DNA from: Streptomyces sp. NBC_01116
GTDB lineage: Bacteria > Actinomycetota > Actinomycetes > Streptomycetales > Streptomycetaceae
Direction of reading: 5' to 3'
Length of the DNA: 64,000 nt
Assembly: GCF_041435495.1 (NCBI RefSeq)
Contig: NZ_CP108644.1
Coordinates: 4,387,501-4,451,500 of the forward strand
Shown: positions 15,872 to 24,387 of the stretch, piece after piece
Position numbering within the stretch: position 1 is the first letter of the stretch
Layout of the letters: every line of letters starts with the position of its first letter
The notes under the pieces: generated by a model
Databases searched by the model: none
Seen by the model: the letters and a program-made list of their open reading frames with translations, nothing else
Told to the model about the DNA's origin: nothing
Position numbers and translations under genes: made by a program

Positions 15872-18460
15872 TCACTCGCCCGGGTGGGCGAGCTCGATGT
15901 CGTGCCCGTCGACCCCCGGGCCGCTCACGGTCAGCGATCCGGCCACCGGCGGGTAGCCGGTCGCGATGACCGCGTACTCGCCCGCGTCCAGGTCGGTGAA
16001 GGCGTACGCCCCGTCCTCGCCGGTCGTCGCGGTGGCGACCACGTTGCCCGCCGCGTCGATCAGCGTGACCCGCGCGTCGGTCAGCGGGCTCCGGGCGGAC
16101 CCGGCCCGTACGACGCCCCGGACCAGCGCGCCGGACCGCAGCGCGGCCTCGACGCGGGTGACGCCCTGGCCGCCGATCTCCACCGGCAGCGCCAGCGGAC
16201 GGAAGCCGGCGGCGTTGACCGCGACGGTCACGGAGCCCGGGATCAGCTCGCCGAAGGCGAACGCACCGGCCGGTCCGGACACGCCGGTGGCCAGCACGTC
16301 GCCCCGGACGTCGGTCACGACGACCATCGCGCCGTCGACGGGGGCGCCGGACTCGGCGGCCGTGACCGTCCCGGCCAGTCCGCTCGTACCGGAGAGCAGG
16401 ATGTCGAAGGCCAGCGGCTCCTCGCCGACGACCACCGTGGACGCCTGCGGCTGGAAGCCGTCGGCGGAGGCGATCAGCACATAGCTGCCGGAGCCGGGGG
16501 CGTCCAGGGTGTAGCCGCCGTCGGGCCGGGCCACGGAGCGCCCGAGCTGCCGGCCGCCCAGCGAGATCAGGGTGACGGCGGCGCGGGCGACCGGAGCGCC
16601 CTCCGCACCGCGCACCACACCGTGCACCGGGGTGCCGCCCTGCACGCCGCCGCTGTCGACGGTGTCGTACGAGGCGGAGGCGGGGGCGGGGCCGGAGGCA
16701 GCGACCTGCGCCGTGTCGACCGGGGTGGCCCCGGCCGCGCCCTCGGAGACCGGACCCGTGACCGCGCCGACGGCGGCGGGCACAGGGAGCTCGGCCGTCT
16801 CGACGGCGGCCGAGGCCTCGGCGGGAGCGTCGGCGGGGGCGTCTGCGGAGGCGTCGTTCGTCACGCTGCTCTTCAACGCGACCTCCTTGATGAAGAGCGT
16901 CACGACGAAGGCGACGAGCGCGGCCGGAGCGGCGTACAGGAAGACGTCGCCGACGCCGTGCCCGTACGCGGCCTCCATGACCAGGCGCAGGGGCTCGGGC
17001 AGCTTGTCCAGGTCGGGGATGCCCCCGCCGCCGGTACCGCCGTGGCCGAACGCCGCGCCCTCCGGGCCGAGGTCGGCGATGCCTTCCTTGACGTAGTGGG
17101 TGACCCGGTTGCCCAGGACCGCGCCGAGCGCCGAGACGCCGATCGCGCCGCCGAGGGAGCGGAAGAAGGTGACGACGGAGCTCGCGGAACCGAGGTCCTC
17201 GGGAGCGACCTGGTTCTGGGTGGCGAGGACCAGGTTCTGCATCATCATGCCGATGCCGAGACCCATGACGAACATGTAGACCGCGACGTGCCAGTACGTG
17301 GTGTCGTACCGGATCGTGCCGAGCATCCCGAGCCCGGCCGTGACCAGGAAGCCACCGGTGACCAGCCACGCCTTCCAGCGCCCGGTCTTGGTGATGACCT
17401 GGCCGGAGATGGTGGAGGAGAGGAAGAGCCCCGCGATCATCGGGATGGTCATCACGCCGGACATCGTCGGCGACTTGCCGCGCGCCAGCTGGAAGTACTG
17501 GCTGAAGAAGACGGTGCCCGCGAACATCGCGATGCCGACGAACAGCGAGGCGATCGAGGCCAGCGTGATGGTGCGGTTGCGGAAGAGGCGCAGCGGGATG
17601 ATCGGCTCGGCGGCCCGCGACTCGGTGAAGACGAAGATCAGGCCGAGCAGGACGGAGCCCGCGAGCATCACGTAGGTCTGCCAGGACAGCCAGTCGTACT
17701 TGTCGCCCGCGAAGGTCACCCAGACCAGCAGCAGGGAGACGGCGGCGCTGATGAAGAACGCGCCGGTCCAGTCGACCTTGACGCCCTCGCGCTTGACGAC
17801 CGGGAGCTTCAGGGTCTTCTGGAGCACGATCAGCGCGATGATCGCGAACGGCACGCCCACGTAGAAGCACCAGCGCCAGCCCATCCAGCTGGTGTCGGTG
17901 ATGACGCCGCCGAGCAGCGGACCGCCGACGGTGGCGACGGCGAAGACCGCGCCCAGGTAGCCGCTGTAACGCCCGCGCTCGCGCGGGGCGATCATGGCGG
18001 CCATGACGATCTGCGCGAGGGCGGAGAGCCCGCCGACGCCGATGCCCTGGACGACGCGGCAGGCGATGAGCATGCCGCTGCTGGTCGACAGACCGGCGAC
18101 GACCGAGCCCAGGACGTAGATGATCAGGGCTATCTGGACCAGCAGCTTCTTGCTGAAGAGGTCCGAGAGCTTGCCCCAGAGCGGGGTGGTGGCGGTCATG
18201 GCCAGCAGCGAGGCCGTCACGACCCAGGTGTAGGCGCTCTGGCCGCCGCCGAGGTCGGAGATGATCTCGGGCAGGGCGTTGGAGACGACCGTCGACGACA
18301 GGATCGCGACGAACATGCCGAGCAGCAGCCCGGTCAGCGCTTCCATGATCTGCCGGTGTGTCATCGGCGTGCCGTCGGAGGCGCCGGAGGCGGTGGTGCC
18401 CCCGTGCCCTCCGTGCTTGGCGTGGCCGCCCCGCACACCGGTGGGTGTGGTCGTAGCCAT
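15872..18460 (-). CDS. DHA2 MFS exporter with C-terminal carboxypeptidase-regulatory-like repeats
   Basis: An 862-residue protein. After a His/Gly-rich start come about 14 TM helices (residues about 35-555) with DHA2 features (FVAILSSTVVSNALPEI, LWGKLSDLFSKKLL). The last ~250 residues are soluble: an Ala-rich linker followed by three Ig-like carboxypeptidase-regulatory repeats (VHGVVRGAEGAPVARAAVTL, LAGTVTAAESGAPVDGAMVV, VRGVVRAGSARSPLTDARVT). It lies 31 bp downstream of the marR gene and is presumably co-regulated. Likely role: drug efflux, with an added surface or partner-binding domain. Confidence 0.9.
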   Translation of the reverse strand: MATTTPTGVRGGHAKHGGHGGTTASGASDGTPMTHRQIMEALTGLLLGMFVAILSSTVVSNALPEIISDLGGGQSAYTWVVTASLLAMTATTPLWGKLSDLFSKKLLVQIALIIYVLGSVVAGLSTSSGMLIACRVVQGIGVGGLSALAQIVMAAMIAPRERGRYSGYLGAVFAVATVGGPLLGGVITDTSWMGWRWCFYVGVPFAIIALIVLQKTLKLPVVKREGVKVDWTGAFFISAAVSLLLVWVTFAGDKYDWLSWQTYVMLAGSVLLGLIFVFTESRAAEPIIPLRLFRNRTITLASIASLFVGIAMFAGTVFFSQYFQLARGKSPTMSGVMTIPMIAGLFLSSTISGQVITKTGRWKAWLVTGGFLVTAGLGMLGTIRYDTTYWHVAVYMFVMGLGIGMMMQNLVLATQNQVAPEDLGSASSVVTFFRSLGGAIGVSALGAVLGNRVTHYVKEGIADLGPEGAAFGHGGTGGGGIPDLDKLPEPLRLVMEAAYGHGVGDVFLYAAPAALVAFVVTLFIKEVALKSSVTNDASADAPADAPAEASAAVETAELPVPAAVGAVTGPVSEGAAGATPVDTAQVAASGPAPASASYDTVDSGGVQGGTPVHGVVRGAEGAPVARAAVTLISLGGRQLGRSVARPDGGYTLDAPGSGSYVLIASADGFQPQASTVVVGEEPLAFDILLSGTSGLAGTVTAAESGAPVDGAMVVVTDVRGDVLATGVSGPAGAFAFGELIPGSVTVAVNAAGFRPLALPVEIGGQGVTRVEAALRSGALVRGVVRAGSARSPLTDARVTLIDAAGNVVATATTGEDGAYAFTDLDAGEYAVIATGYPPVAGSLTVSGPGVDGHDIELAHPGE

Positions 18461-18491
18461 TGAGTTCCTTATCCGTGCGAATTTGCTTCTG

Positions 18492-19025
18492 TTACACAGG
18501 TGTACGGGTGTGAGCCTCGTCGCCGAGGCGGGCCCTGCACTCGCCGGTGTGACGTCCGGGGGCGCAGCCGCCGGCGCCGCGACAGGCGAAGCTGTCGCGC
18601 AGCCGGGACAGCAGCGCGATGAGCCGGCCGACGTCGTCGTCGGACCAGTCCTGGAGGTTGTGGGCGAACACCTCGGTGGTCCGCCGGGTCAGTTCGTCGA
18701 GCTGCTCGTGCCCGCCGGGGGTCAGCCGCAGGATGCGGGACCGCTTGTCCGCCGGGTCCGGAGACCGTTCGATCCAGCCGCGATCGGCCACATGGGCCAC
18801 ATGGCGGCTGGTCACCGACATGTCCACGGACAGCAGCTCGGCGAGCCGGCTGATCCGCATCTCGCCGTGCCGGTCCAGGAGGGTCAGGACGGCGGCGGAT
18901 CCCGCGGGACATTCGTGGGGCAGTGCGCGGGCGAGCCCCCTTTTGACGGCCCCGACGGCGCTGAGCTGCCGGGCCAGTTCCTCGTAACTACTCCGTGCGG
19001 CCACGGGAACCCCCAGCACACTCAT
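18492..19025 (-). CDS. MarR-family transcriptional regulator
   Basis: A 177-residue winged-helix regulator. The core (about 20-145) has RISRLAELLSVDMSVTSRHV as recognition region and the wing DPADKRSRILRLT. The C-terminus is an unusual Cys/Gly/Arg-rich tail (CRGAGGCAPG). ATG 19025 lies 10 bp downstream of a TTGC-N5-GCAA dyad, suggesting autorepression. The gene leads a two-gene operon with the MFS exporter. The effector is probably the drug exported. Confidence 0.9.
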   Translation of the reverse strand: MSVLGVPVAARSSYEELARQLSAVGAVKRGLARALPHECPAGSAAVLTLLDRHGEMRISRLAELLSVDMSVTSRHVAHVADRGWIERSPDPADKRSRILRLTPGGHEQLDELTRRTTEVFAHNLQDWSDDDVGRLIALLSRLRDSFACRGAGGCAPGRHTGECRARLGDEAHTRTPV

Positions 19026-19034
19026 GACGATGTT

Positions 19035-19078
19035 GTTGCTTAGGGCAACGATAGAAGCCGTTGGTTGCTACAGGCAAA
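19035..19078 (-). promoter_or_regulatory. marR promoter with two TTGC-N5-GCAA operators
   Basis: Two dyads of identical geometry, GTTGC-TTAGG-GCAAC (19035-19049) and GTTGC-TACAG-GCAAA (19064-19078), are centred 29 bp apart. On the minus strand TTGCCT (-35) lies in the distal dyad and TATCGT (-10) between the dyads, with an 18-bp spacer, so regulator bound at both sites would block polymerase. Confidence 0.65.
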
Positions 19079-19191
19079 CGAAAACGGCCTTGCAGAAGTA
19101 AAGGAACCCAAAAGCCTCCGTAGGGTCCGGGTCAAGCCCGCCGTCCGCCCGCGCCGACGCAGGTCGGACGGGGTGCCGGGTGGCCCGGGGG

Positions 19192-19220
19192 TTGGGCCGT
19201 GGGCGCGAGTTCGCTAGGGT
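19192..19220 (+). promoter_or_regulatory. Promoter of the small membrane protein gene, probably leaderless
   Basis: TTGGGC (19192-19197), a 17-bp spacer and TAGGGT (19215-19220). The expected transcription start coincides with the ATG at 19229, and no ribosome-binding site is present, so a leaderless transcript is likely. Confidence 0.55.
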
Positions 19221-19228
19221 CCTGCCCC

Positions 19229-19444
19229 ATGGCACACAACCCCCACGCCCCTCAGCCGGGCCCCGAGGGCACCCCGGACCCGGCGGGCAGTACGCAGATG
19301 TTCCGCGCCTTCGTCGACGAGGGCGAGCCGCAGCGCCGGCAGCAGCCCGCGGCGACCTCTTCCGGGCCGAAGACCGGGGTGATCGCGGCGGTGATCGCGG
19401 TCGTCGTCGTCCTCGGCGCGGTGGCCTGGCTCGCCCTGGGCTGA
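19229..19444 (+). CDS. Small tail-anchored membrane protein
   Basis: A 71-residue protein. The N-terminal ~48 residues are hydrophilic and Pro/Gln-rich, with STQMFRAFVDEGEPQRRQQP. A single C-terminal TM helix (GVIAAVIAVVVVLGAVAWLALG) ends the chain, so the bulk should face the cytoplasm. I chose ATG 19229 from the promoter position; an in-frame GTG upstream at 19199 lies within the promoter. It is divergent from marR. No function is known to me. Confidence 0.6.
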   Translation: MAHNPHAPQPGPEGTPDPAGSTQMFRAFVDEGEPQRRQQPAATSSGPKTGVIAAVIAVVVVLGAVAWLALG

Positions 19445-19765
19445 CCCGCGCTCGCACGGCCGCGCCGGGGGAACGGTGCGTGCGCGCCCACGACACGCAC
19501 AACAGGTACGACGTAGGTACGAGCAGGACCGCACGTACGAGTGCGACCGCACGCTCGCGTGCGACCATGCGAACGCGAACGCGTACGACTGATGCGAACG
19601 CGTACGACCGTACGATCCGGCCGCACGGGGGACGGGAAGCGGAGCCGCGCAGCCGGCCGCCGCTCCACCTCCGGGCGGCCGTCGTGCGTGACGGGCTTCC
19701 CGCCGTCCGGTCGATAGGCCAGCAGGTCAGAGGGTCAGCAGGTCAGACCGGTCAGACAGGGCAGG
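19445..19765. other. Intergenic region with short GCGAACGCGTACG-type repeats
   Basis: About 320 bp with no convincing gene. At about 19,565-19,615 a unit close to ATGCGAACGCGTACGA is imperfectly duplicated, and many short TACGA/CGTACG words cluster around it. A hairpin-type terminator for the convergent flanking genes is possible but not clear. Confidence 0.5.
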
Positions 19766-20620
19766 TCACTTCCACACGGCGGAGACGTCCTGCGTCTCGA
19801 CGCGCATCCCCGGGGGGACCCGCCAGGACTCCACGCACACGGTGTACGTCTCCGAGCGCGCCGAGCCCGCGCCGATCGGGGCGGGCAGGGGCTGGGCGGA
19901 GGTGATGGTCGCCCAGTCGACGCCGAGGGTGCCGATGATGTGCGTGGCGAAGGTGACGGTCCCCGAGCGGGCCGGGGAACCGCCGGTGTTGCGGAACTCC
20001 ACGGTCACCTTCTCGCACCACCGCTTGTCCGCCGCCGCTCGCTGCGGGGCGCTCAGCGTCAGTGCGGCCGGGGTGGCGGGCGGAGCCGGAGGTTCCGGGG
20101 TTCCGGGACCACCGTCGCCCGGTGGTGAAGGGGTACCGGGCCCGTTGGGGGACGGTGGCCGGGAGCCGCTGCCCGGCTTCGAGGACTCAGCGGGCTTCGA
20201 GGACTCAGCGGGCTTCGAGGGCCTCGCGCCCGGCCCGCCGGATGATCCGCCCCCCTGGCCGCCCGGCGTCTCCGTACGGGCCCCGCCGGGGCCGTCCTGG
20301 GCGCGCCCAGGCTCGCTCGCACCCGGGGAGGAGGGCGCGGACGGGGGGCTGCCGGGCCCGTGACCGCCGGGTTCGCGCTCACCGCCGCCGCTGCCGCCGT
20401 TCCCGTCCAGCGGGACCAGCGTCACCTTGCCCGGGGGCTTCCCGTCGCCGCCCGAAGACCGCTCCCCGCCATCGGCGGCGGCGCCCACGGCCACGTATCC
20501 GTCGTCGCCCGGTCCGCTGCCGCAGGCGGCCAGGAGGCCGCCGCCCAGACACAGCGCGGCCGCCGAGGCGACGATGACGGTGCCTCGGCGGCGGGTGGAG
20601 CCGAATGTCTGACGTCGCAT
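19766..20620 (-). CDS. Probable lipoprotein with disordered linker and beta-rich C-domain
   Basis: A 284-residue exported protein. An Arg-rich n-region, a hydrophobic stretch and the lipobox LAAC (Cys near residue 33) indicate lipidation. Residues about 40-175 are Gly/Pro/Ser-rich with a KPAESS repeat, likely a cell-wall-spanning linker. The C-terminal ~110 residues have WCEKVTVEFRNTG and YTVCVESWRVPPGM, consistent with an Ig-like or cellulose-binding-like beta fold. Its role is unknown. It lies just downstream of the sigN-type gene. Confidence 0.75.
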   Translation of the reverse strand: MRRQTFGSTRRRGTVIVASAAALCLGGGLLAACGSGPGDDGYVAVGAAADGGERSSGGDGKPPGKVTLVPLDGNGGSGGGEREPGGHGPGSPPSAPSSPGASEPGRAQDGPGGARTETPGGQGGGSSGGPGARPSKPAESSKPAESSKPGSGSRPPSPNGPGTPSPPGDGGPGTPEPPAPPATPAALTLSAPQRAAADKRWCEKVTVEFRNTGGSPARSGTVTFATHIIGTLGVDWATITSAQPLPAPIGAGSARSETYTVCVESWRVPPGMRVETQDVSAVWK

Positions 20621-20703
20621 CGCGCCAGTGTGGCTGACGGTCCGTCAAATCTGAACCCTGGTGCAGGGACCGGCGGAGTCCGGCCGAACTCCGCCGACCG
20701 GCC

Positions 20704-21570
20704 TCAGTCCGCGATGAGTCCTTCCCTGAGCTGCGCGAGCGTGCGGGTCAGCAGCCGGGAGACGTGCATCTGGGAGATGCCGACCTCTTCGCCGATCTGG
20801 GACTGCGTCATGTTCGCGAAGAACCGCAGCATGATGATCTGGCGCTCGCGCGGGGCGAGCTTGGCCAGCAGCGGCTTGAGCGACTCGCGGTACTCGACGC
20901 CCTCCAGCGCCGAGTCCTCGTACCCGAGGCGGTCCGCGAGGGAGCCCTCGCCGCCGTCGTCCTCGGGGGAGGGGGAGTCCAGGGAGGAGGCGGTGTAGGC
21001 GTTGCCGACGGCGAGGCCGTCGACCACGTCCTCCTCGGAGACCCCGAGCGCGCGGGCCAGCTCCGGCACGGTCGGCGAGCGGTCGAGCTTCTGCGCGAGC
21101 TCGTCGCTGGTCTTGGTCAGGGCGAGCCGCAGCTCCTGGAGGCGACGGGGGACCCGCACGGACCAGGAGGTGTCGCGGAAGAAGCGCTTGATCTCGCCGA
21201 CGACGGTGGGCATCGCGAACGTCGGGAATTCGACGCCCCGTTCGCAGTCGAACCGGTCGATCGCCTTGATCAGGCCGATCGTGCCGACCTGGACGATGTC
21301 CTCCATCGGCTCGTTGCGGCTGCGGAACCGCGCCGCGGCGTACCGCACCAGCGGGAGGTTCAGTTCGATCAGCGTGTCCCGCACGTAGGTCCGCTCCGGA
21401 CTGTCCGTTCCCTCGGGGCCCGAGGCGGGGCCGAGCGCGGCGAGCCGCAGGAACAGGGAGCGGGACAGCGTGCGGGTGTCGATGGCTTCCGGCGAGCTGG
21501 TGAGCACGGCGGGTGCCGGCACGCTCTTCGTGAGCGTGAGCACCTTCGAGCTGCCCTGTTCTTCGGACAT
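20704..21570 (-). CDS. sigN: SigB/SigF-type RNA polymerase sigma factor (SigN-like)
   Basis: A 288-residue group 3 sigma factor of the SigB/F/G class, paralogous to the next gene. Region 2 has LVRYAAARFRSRNEPMEDIVQVG; region 3 follows; region 4 ends with TQSQIGEEVGISQMHVSRLL. Such factors direct stress and sporulation regulons and are usually held by anti-sigma kinases; none is adjacent here. The name rests on its position beside sigF, as I recall for S. coelicolor. It is separated from sigF by 234 bp, so it has its own promoter. Confidence 0.85.
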   Translation of the reverse strand: MSEEQGSSKVLTLTKSVPAPAVLTSSPEAIDTRTLSRSLFLRLAALGPASGPEGTDSPERTYVRDTLIELNLPLVRYAAARFRSRNEPMEDIVQVGTIGLIKAIDRFDCERGVEFPTFAMPTVVGEIKRFFRDTSWSVRVPRRLQELRLALTKTSDELAQKLDRSPTVPELARALGVSEEDVVDGLAVGNAYTASSLDSPSPEDDGGEGSLADRLGYEDSALEGVEYRESLKPLLAKLAPRERQIIMLRFFANMTQSQIGEEVGISQMHVSRLLTRTLAQLREGLIAD

Positions 21571-21683
21571 GCCACCCCCTTGAGGTCGCGGACGGTCGCG
21601 GTGGCCGCGACCATCGGAGGAACGCAGCCTCCACCTGAATACCGGAGGCGGGGCTGCGGCAAACGCGCTTCGAGCAGAATGTC

Positions 21684-21715
21684 ACATGTCGGCAACACGC
21701 TGTAGTGACATGTCG
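21684..21715. promoter_or_regulatory. Repeated ACATGTCG sites upstream of the sigN-type gene
   Basis: ACATGTCG occurs twice (21684-21691, 21708-21715), 24 bp apart, and the second lies in the palindrome GACATGTC. The same GACATGTC occurs upstream of sigF. These are candidate binding sites of a shared regulator. Confidence 0.4.
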
Positions 21716-21804
21716 ACAAGTCAGCGCCGAATCCGCCCTGGAAACAGGGGGTGTAGGCCTTTTATGCCGTCAGAACTGCTCTCTGGACGGTCTACCCGTT
21801 CCGG

Positions 21805-22692
21805 TTACGCCTCGATCCTGTTTGCGGATCTCAGTCGGGCGAAACTTCTGGCGAGAAGCCTTGACACATGCATCTGGGAAACGCCCAGTTCCGCGCTGAT
21901 CTGAGACTGGGTCAAGTTGCTGTAGTAGCGCAGGAGGAGGATGCGCTGCTCGCGCTCGGGGAGCTGGACGAGGAGGTGCCGGACGAGGTCGCGGTGTTCG
22001 ACGCCCGCGAGTGCGGGGTCCTCGTAGCCGAGCCGGTCGAGGAGGCCGGGCAGTCCGTCGCCTTCCTGGGCCGCCTCCAGGGAGGTGGCGTGGTACGAAC
22101 GCCCCGCCTCGATGCAGGCGAGGACTTCGTCCTCGGAGATCCTCAGCCGCTCGGCGATCTCGGCGGTGGTCGGGGACCGGCCGTGGGCGGTCGTCAGGTC
22201 CTCGGTGGCGCCGGTGACCTGGACCCACAGCTCGTGGAGCCGGCGGGGGACGTGGACGGTGCGCACGTTGTCGCGGAAGTACCGCTTGATCTCGCCGACC
22301 ACGGTGGGCATCGCGAACGTCGGGAACTGGACCCCGCGGTCCGGGTCGAACCGGTCGATGGCGTTGATCAGGCCGATGGTGCCGACCTGGACGACATCCT
22401 CCATCGGTTCGTTGCGGCTGCGGAACCGCGCCGCGGCGTACCGCACGAGGGGCAGGTTCGCCTCGATGAGGGCGGCCCGGACCCGGCGGTGCTCCGGAGA
22501 GCCCGCCTCCAGGTTCTTGAGCTGGCCGAAGAGGACCTGCGTGAGCGCCCTGGTATCGGCACCGCGGGCCCTGGCGGGCCTGTCCGAGGGGTCCGGGGTC
22601 TCGGTCTGGATGTCCTCGGCCCGGACGGTCTGCGCGGTCTGGACGGTCTGTGCGGTCTGGGGAGGCACTTGAGGCGCTGTACTGGCCGGCAC
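21805..22692 (-). CDS. sigF: RNA polymerase sigma factor SigF
   Basis: A 295-residue sporulation sigma factor. The start (MPASTAPQ) and end (LLARSFARLRSANRIEA) match what I recall of Streptomyces SigF. Region 2 contains LVRYAAARFRSRNEPMEDVVQVG and region 4 contains LTQSQISAELGVSQMHVSRLL. In the genus SigF acts late in spore maturation. The N-terminal 45 residues are low-complexity (Gln/Thr/Val). It is preceded by a region with a GACATGTC palindrome and follows the strong terminator at 22,813-22,855. Confidence 0.88.
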   Translation of the reverse strand: MPASTAPQVPPQTAQTVQTAQTVRAEDIQTETPDPSDRPARARGADTRALTQVLFGQLKNLEAGSPEHRRVRAALIEANLPLVRYAAARFRSRNEPMEDVVQVGTIGLINAIDRFDPDRGVQFPTFAMPTVVGEIKRYFRDNVRTVHVPRRLHELWVQVTGATEDLTTAHGRSPTTAEIAERLRISEDEVLACIEAGRSYHATSLEAAQEGDGLPGLLDRLGYEDPALAGVEHRDLVRHLLVQLPEREQRILLLRYYSNLTQSQISAELGVSQMHVSRLLARSFARLRSANRIEA

Positions 22693-22759
22693 GGTGACGC
22701 CACCCCTTCGCGGTCAACTACGGTCAACTCATCCGTCAAAAGCGGTCATAGCATCACAA

Positions 22760-22767
22760 GACATGTC
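22760..22767. promoter_or_regulatory. GACATGTC palindrome upstream of sigF
   Basis: A perfect 8-bp palindrome 68 bp upstream of the sigF start, shared with the leader of the neighbouring sigma gene. It could be a regulator site; the evidence is only the shared word and position. Confidence 0.35.
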
Positions 22768-22812
22768 CACTGTGTGCAAGCACCTCATAGTGCCGTGTTG
22801 AGGTCATAAGGG

Positions 22813-22855
22813 TTTAAAAAGAACAAAGAAACCCCTCGCCTGACAGGCGAGGGGT
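22813..22855 (-). terminator. Intrinsic terminator of the Dabb gene
   Basis: A 12-bp perfect stem (ACCCCTCGCCTG / CAGGCGAGGGGT, 22831-22855) with a 1-nt centre. On the minus strand it is followed by a T-rich run (TTTCTTTGTTCTTTTT), a rare textbook rho-independent terminator in this genome. Confidence 0.9.
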
Positions 22856-22889
22856 CGCTGGAACCGGGACGAACCGGTGCCGGGGGGCG

Positions 22890-23183
22890 TCAGAAGGGAT
22901 AGTCGGCGATCACCCAAGTGGCGAATTCCCGCCACTGTCCCGCGGCGGCCTGGTGGGCCGGGTGCTCGATGTACCGCTTGAGCGCGTCCTCGTCGGCGAC
23001 GGCGGAGTTGATGGCGTAGTCGTACGCGATCGGCCGGTCGGTGATGTTCCAGGCGCACTCCCAGAACTCCAGCTCCGGAACCCGCCCCTCCAGCTCCCGG
23101 AAGGCCAGGTCCCCGGCGACGACCCGCGGGTCGTCCCGCTCGACGCCCTCGTTCAGCTTGAAAAGGACCAGGTGGCGGATCAT
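22890..23183 (-). CDS. Dabb-family (stress-responsive A/B barrel) protein
   Basis: A 97-residue dimeric alpha/beta barrel protein. It begins IRHLVLFKLNEGV, has the His of the Dabb fold, continues with LEFWECAWNITDRPIAYDYAI and ends with HPAHQAAAGQWREFATWVIADYPF. Members range from stress proteins to small catalysts; no reaction can be inferred. It is the second gene of a probable operon with the small membrane protein upstream (10 bp gap) and is closed by the strong terminator at 22,813-22,855. Confidence 0.88.
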   Translation of the reverse strand: MIRHLVLFKLNEGVERDDPRVVAGDLAFRELEGRVPELEFWECAWNITDRPIAYDYAINSAVADEDALKRYIEHPAHQAAAGQWREFATWVIADYPF

Positions 23184-23193
23184 CGCACTACTC

Positions 23194-23358
23194 CTACTTC
23201 ACCAGCTCTGACATGAAGTCACCGACGCTCTGCGCGGCGGTGGAAATGCCCTCGAACCCTACCTGGACCAGCTCGGCGGCCCGCTGCGGAGACATGATGA
23301 TCGTGTACAGCACGAAGACCACCAATATGTAGATGATGATCGTCTTTGCCTTGGCCAC
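23194..23358 (-). CDS. 54-residue single-pass membrane protein
   Basis: Start GTG 23358 (VAKAKTIIIYILVVFVLYTIIMSP) has a GGAGGGG-type ribosome-binding site upstream. One TM helix lies at about residues 5-22, then an amphipathic segment rich in small residues (AAELVQVGFEGISTAAQSV). An upstream in-frame start at 23409 exists but lacks a good ribosome-binding site. It precedes the Dabb gene by 10 bp. A TACAAT hexamer near 23,400 on the minus strand may be the -10. Function unknown. Confidence 0.7.
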   Translation of the reverse strand: MAKAKTIIIYILVVFVLYTIIMSPQRAAELVQVGFEGISTAAQSVGDFMSELVK

Positions 23359-23700
23359 AATCCTGCCCCTCCATCGACCCCACGTGCGATCGGGCGATTG
23401 TATCCGCACGCATGGTCGTATCCGGGTGGCTGTTTCTGATCACTGATGCGGCCTTTAAGGACCTATGACCCCGCCATCAAGGTCTTTTGCCCGACCCCGA
23501 GCATCCTGCCGCGCGGCACAATGGATACCGAGCCCAACGGGACCAGGCAGGACCCGGAGGGCCGGAACAGGGCCTCTCTGTGGGGTCACCCGCCGCGCGA
23601 TCCCCCCTGACCGCGGCGGAGGACCAGCAGGCCCTGTTCTCACCGGGGGAAGCGGCTTGTCCCCCCGATGCCGCTTCCCCCGACCTGGCTTTTCCGGCGG
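23359..23700. other. Gene-poor gap between core genes and the accessory island
   Basis: About 340 bp. Apart from the probable promoter of the minus-strand operon near 23,400 I see no gene, strong hairpin or repeat. It marks the left edge of a region whose content (Uma2, CRISPR-Cas, XRE cassette) looks strain-specific. Confidence 0.5.
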
Positions 23701-24270
23701 TCACGCCGTCGTTCGGACGAGCCCGCTCGTGTCGATGTCGAGGTCGAACGGCGAGGGAAGCCGCACGACGGCGCCGAACGGGTAGGGACCCTGCACGCGC
23801 GTGTACCCCAGCTTCTGCGGCTCTGAGAAGAGCGTGATGCTGCCATCGACGCGGTCGACAAGCAGGTACAGCGGTGCCCCGTACTCGGCGTACCTACGCC
23901 GCTTGACGACCCGGTCCGTCTCCGCGTTCGATTCGGATGTCACTTCCACGATCAGCAGGGTCTGGTCGGGAAGAAGGGCGCTGCCACCTCTGGCCAGATC
24001 CTCCGGCACAACCGCGATGTCCGGGACGTACCAGTTGGAGGACCCGGGCAGATCCAGGTTCCCGGACCCTTCCACGCACCCGAGTTCGTCGACTCGCCTC
24101 TCGATCTGGCGGCGTACGAGCTTGGCAGCGCGCTCGTGGTCCCACGTCGGTGACACCGGTTCGATGATCCCCTCAATGATCTGGACACGGTCCCCGCGAA
24201 TGCGCTGCACGGCGAACTTGAGGGCGCGCTCGGTGTCGATGCCCTGGCTGTAGTCCGGCGCACTGGTCAT
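23701..24270 (-). CDS. Uma2-family (DUF820) restriction-endonuclease-fold protein
   Basis: A 189-residue PD-(D/E)xK nuclease-like protein. The active-site pattern is VPDIAVVPED (Asp) followed by LLIVEVTSES (E-x-V in place of ExK), as in Uma2 proteins. The family is abundant in actinomycetes and cyanobacteria and its role is poorly known; nuclease or transposon association is suspected. Here it lies about 120 bp beyond the decayed end of CRISPR array 1, on the same strand as the cas operon. It is intact and of usual length. Confidence 0.88.
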   Translation of the reverse strand: MTSAPDYSQGIDTERALKFAVQRIRGDRVQIIEGIIEPVSPTWDHERAAKLVRRQIERRVDELGCVEGSGNLDLPGSSNWYVPDIAVVPEDLARGGSALLPDQTLLIVEVTSESNAETDRVVKRRRYAEYGAPLYLLVDRVDGSITLFSEPQKLGYTRVQGPYPFGAVVRLPSPFDLDIDTSGLVRTTA

Positions 24271-24387
24271 TACATCCTGCTTCCGTCAAGGTCCGAGACA
24301 GGGTTGTGACGCATCCCGCCGTGGCCGAGCGCAACCAGCGGGTGTGCGGGAACCACGTCTGTCACCCGTTCGAGGGCTCTGCGAGCT

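Noticed and set aside
15884..18463. 859-codon plus-strand frame opposite the MFS exporter
   Set aside because: Asp/Gly/Arg/His-rich mirror frame without start signals; the minus strand has a clear 14-TM transporter.
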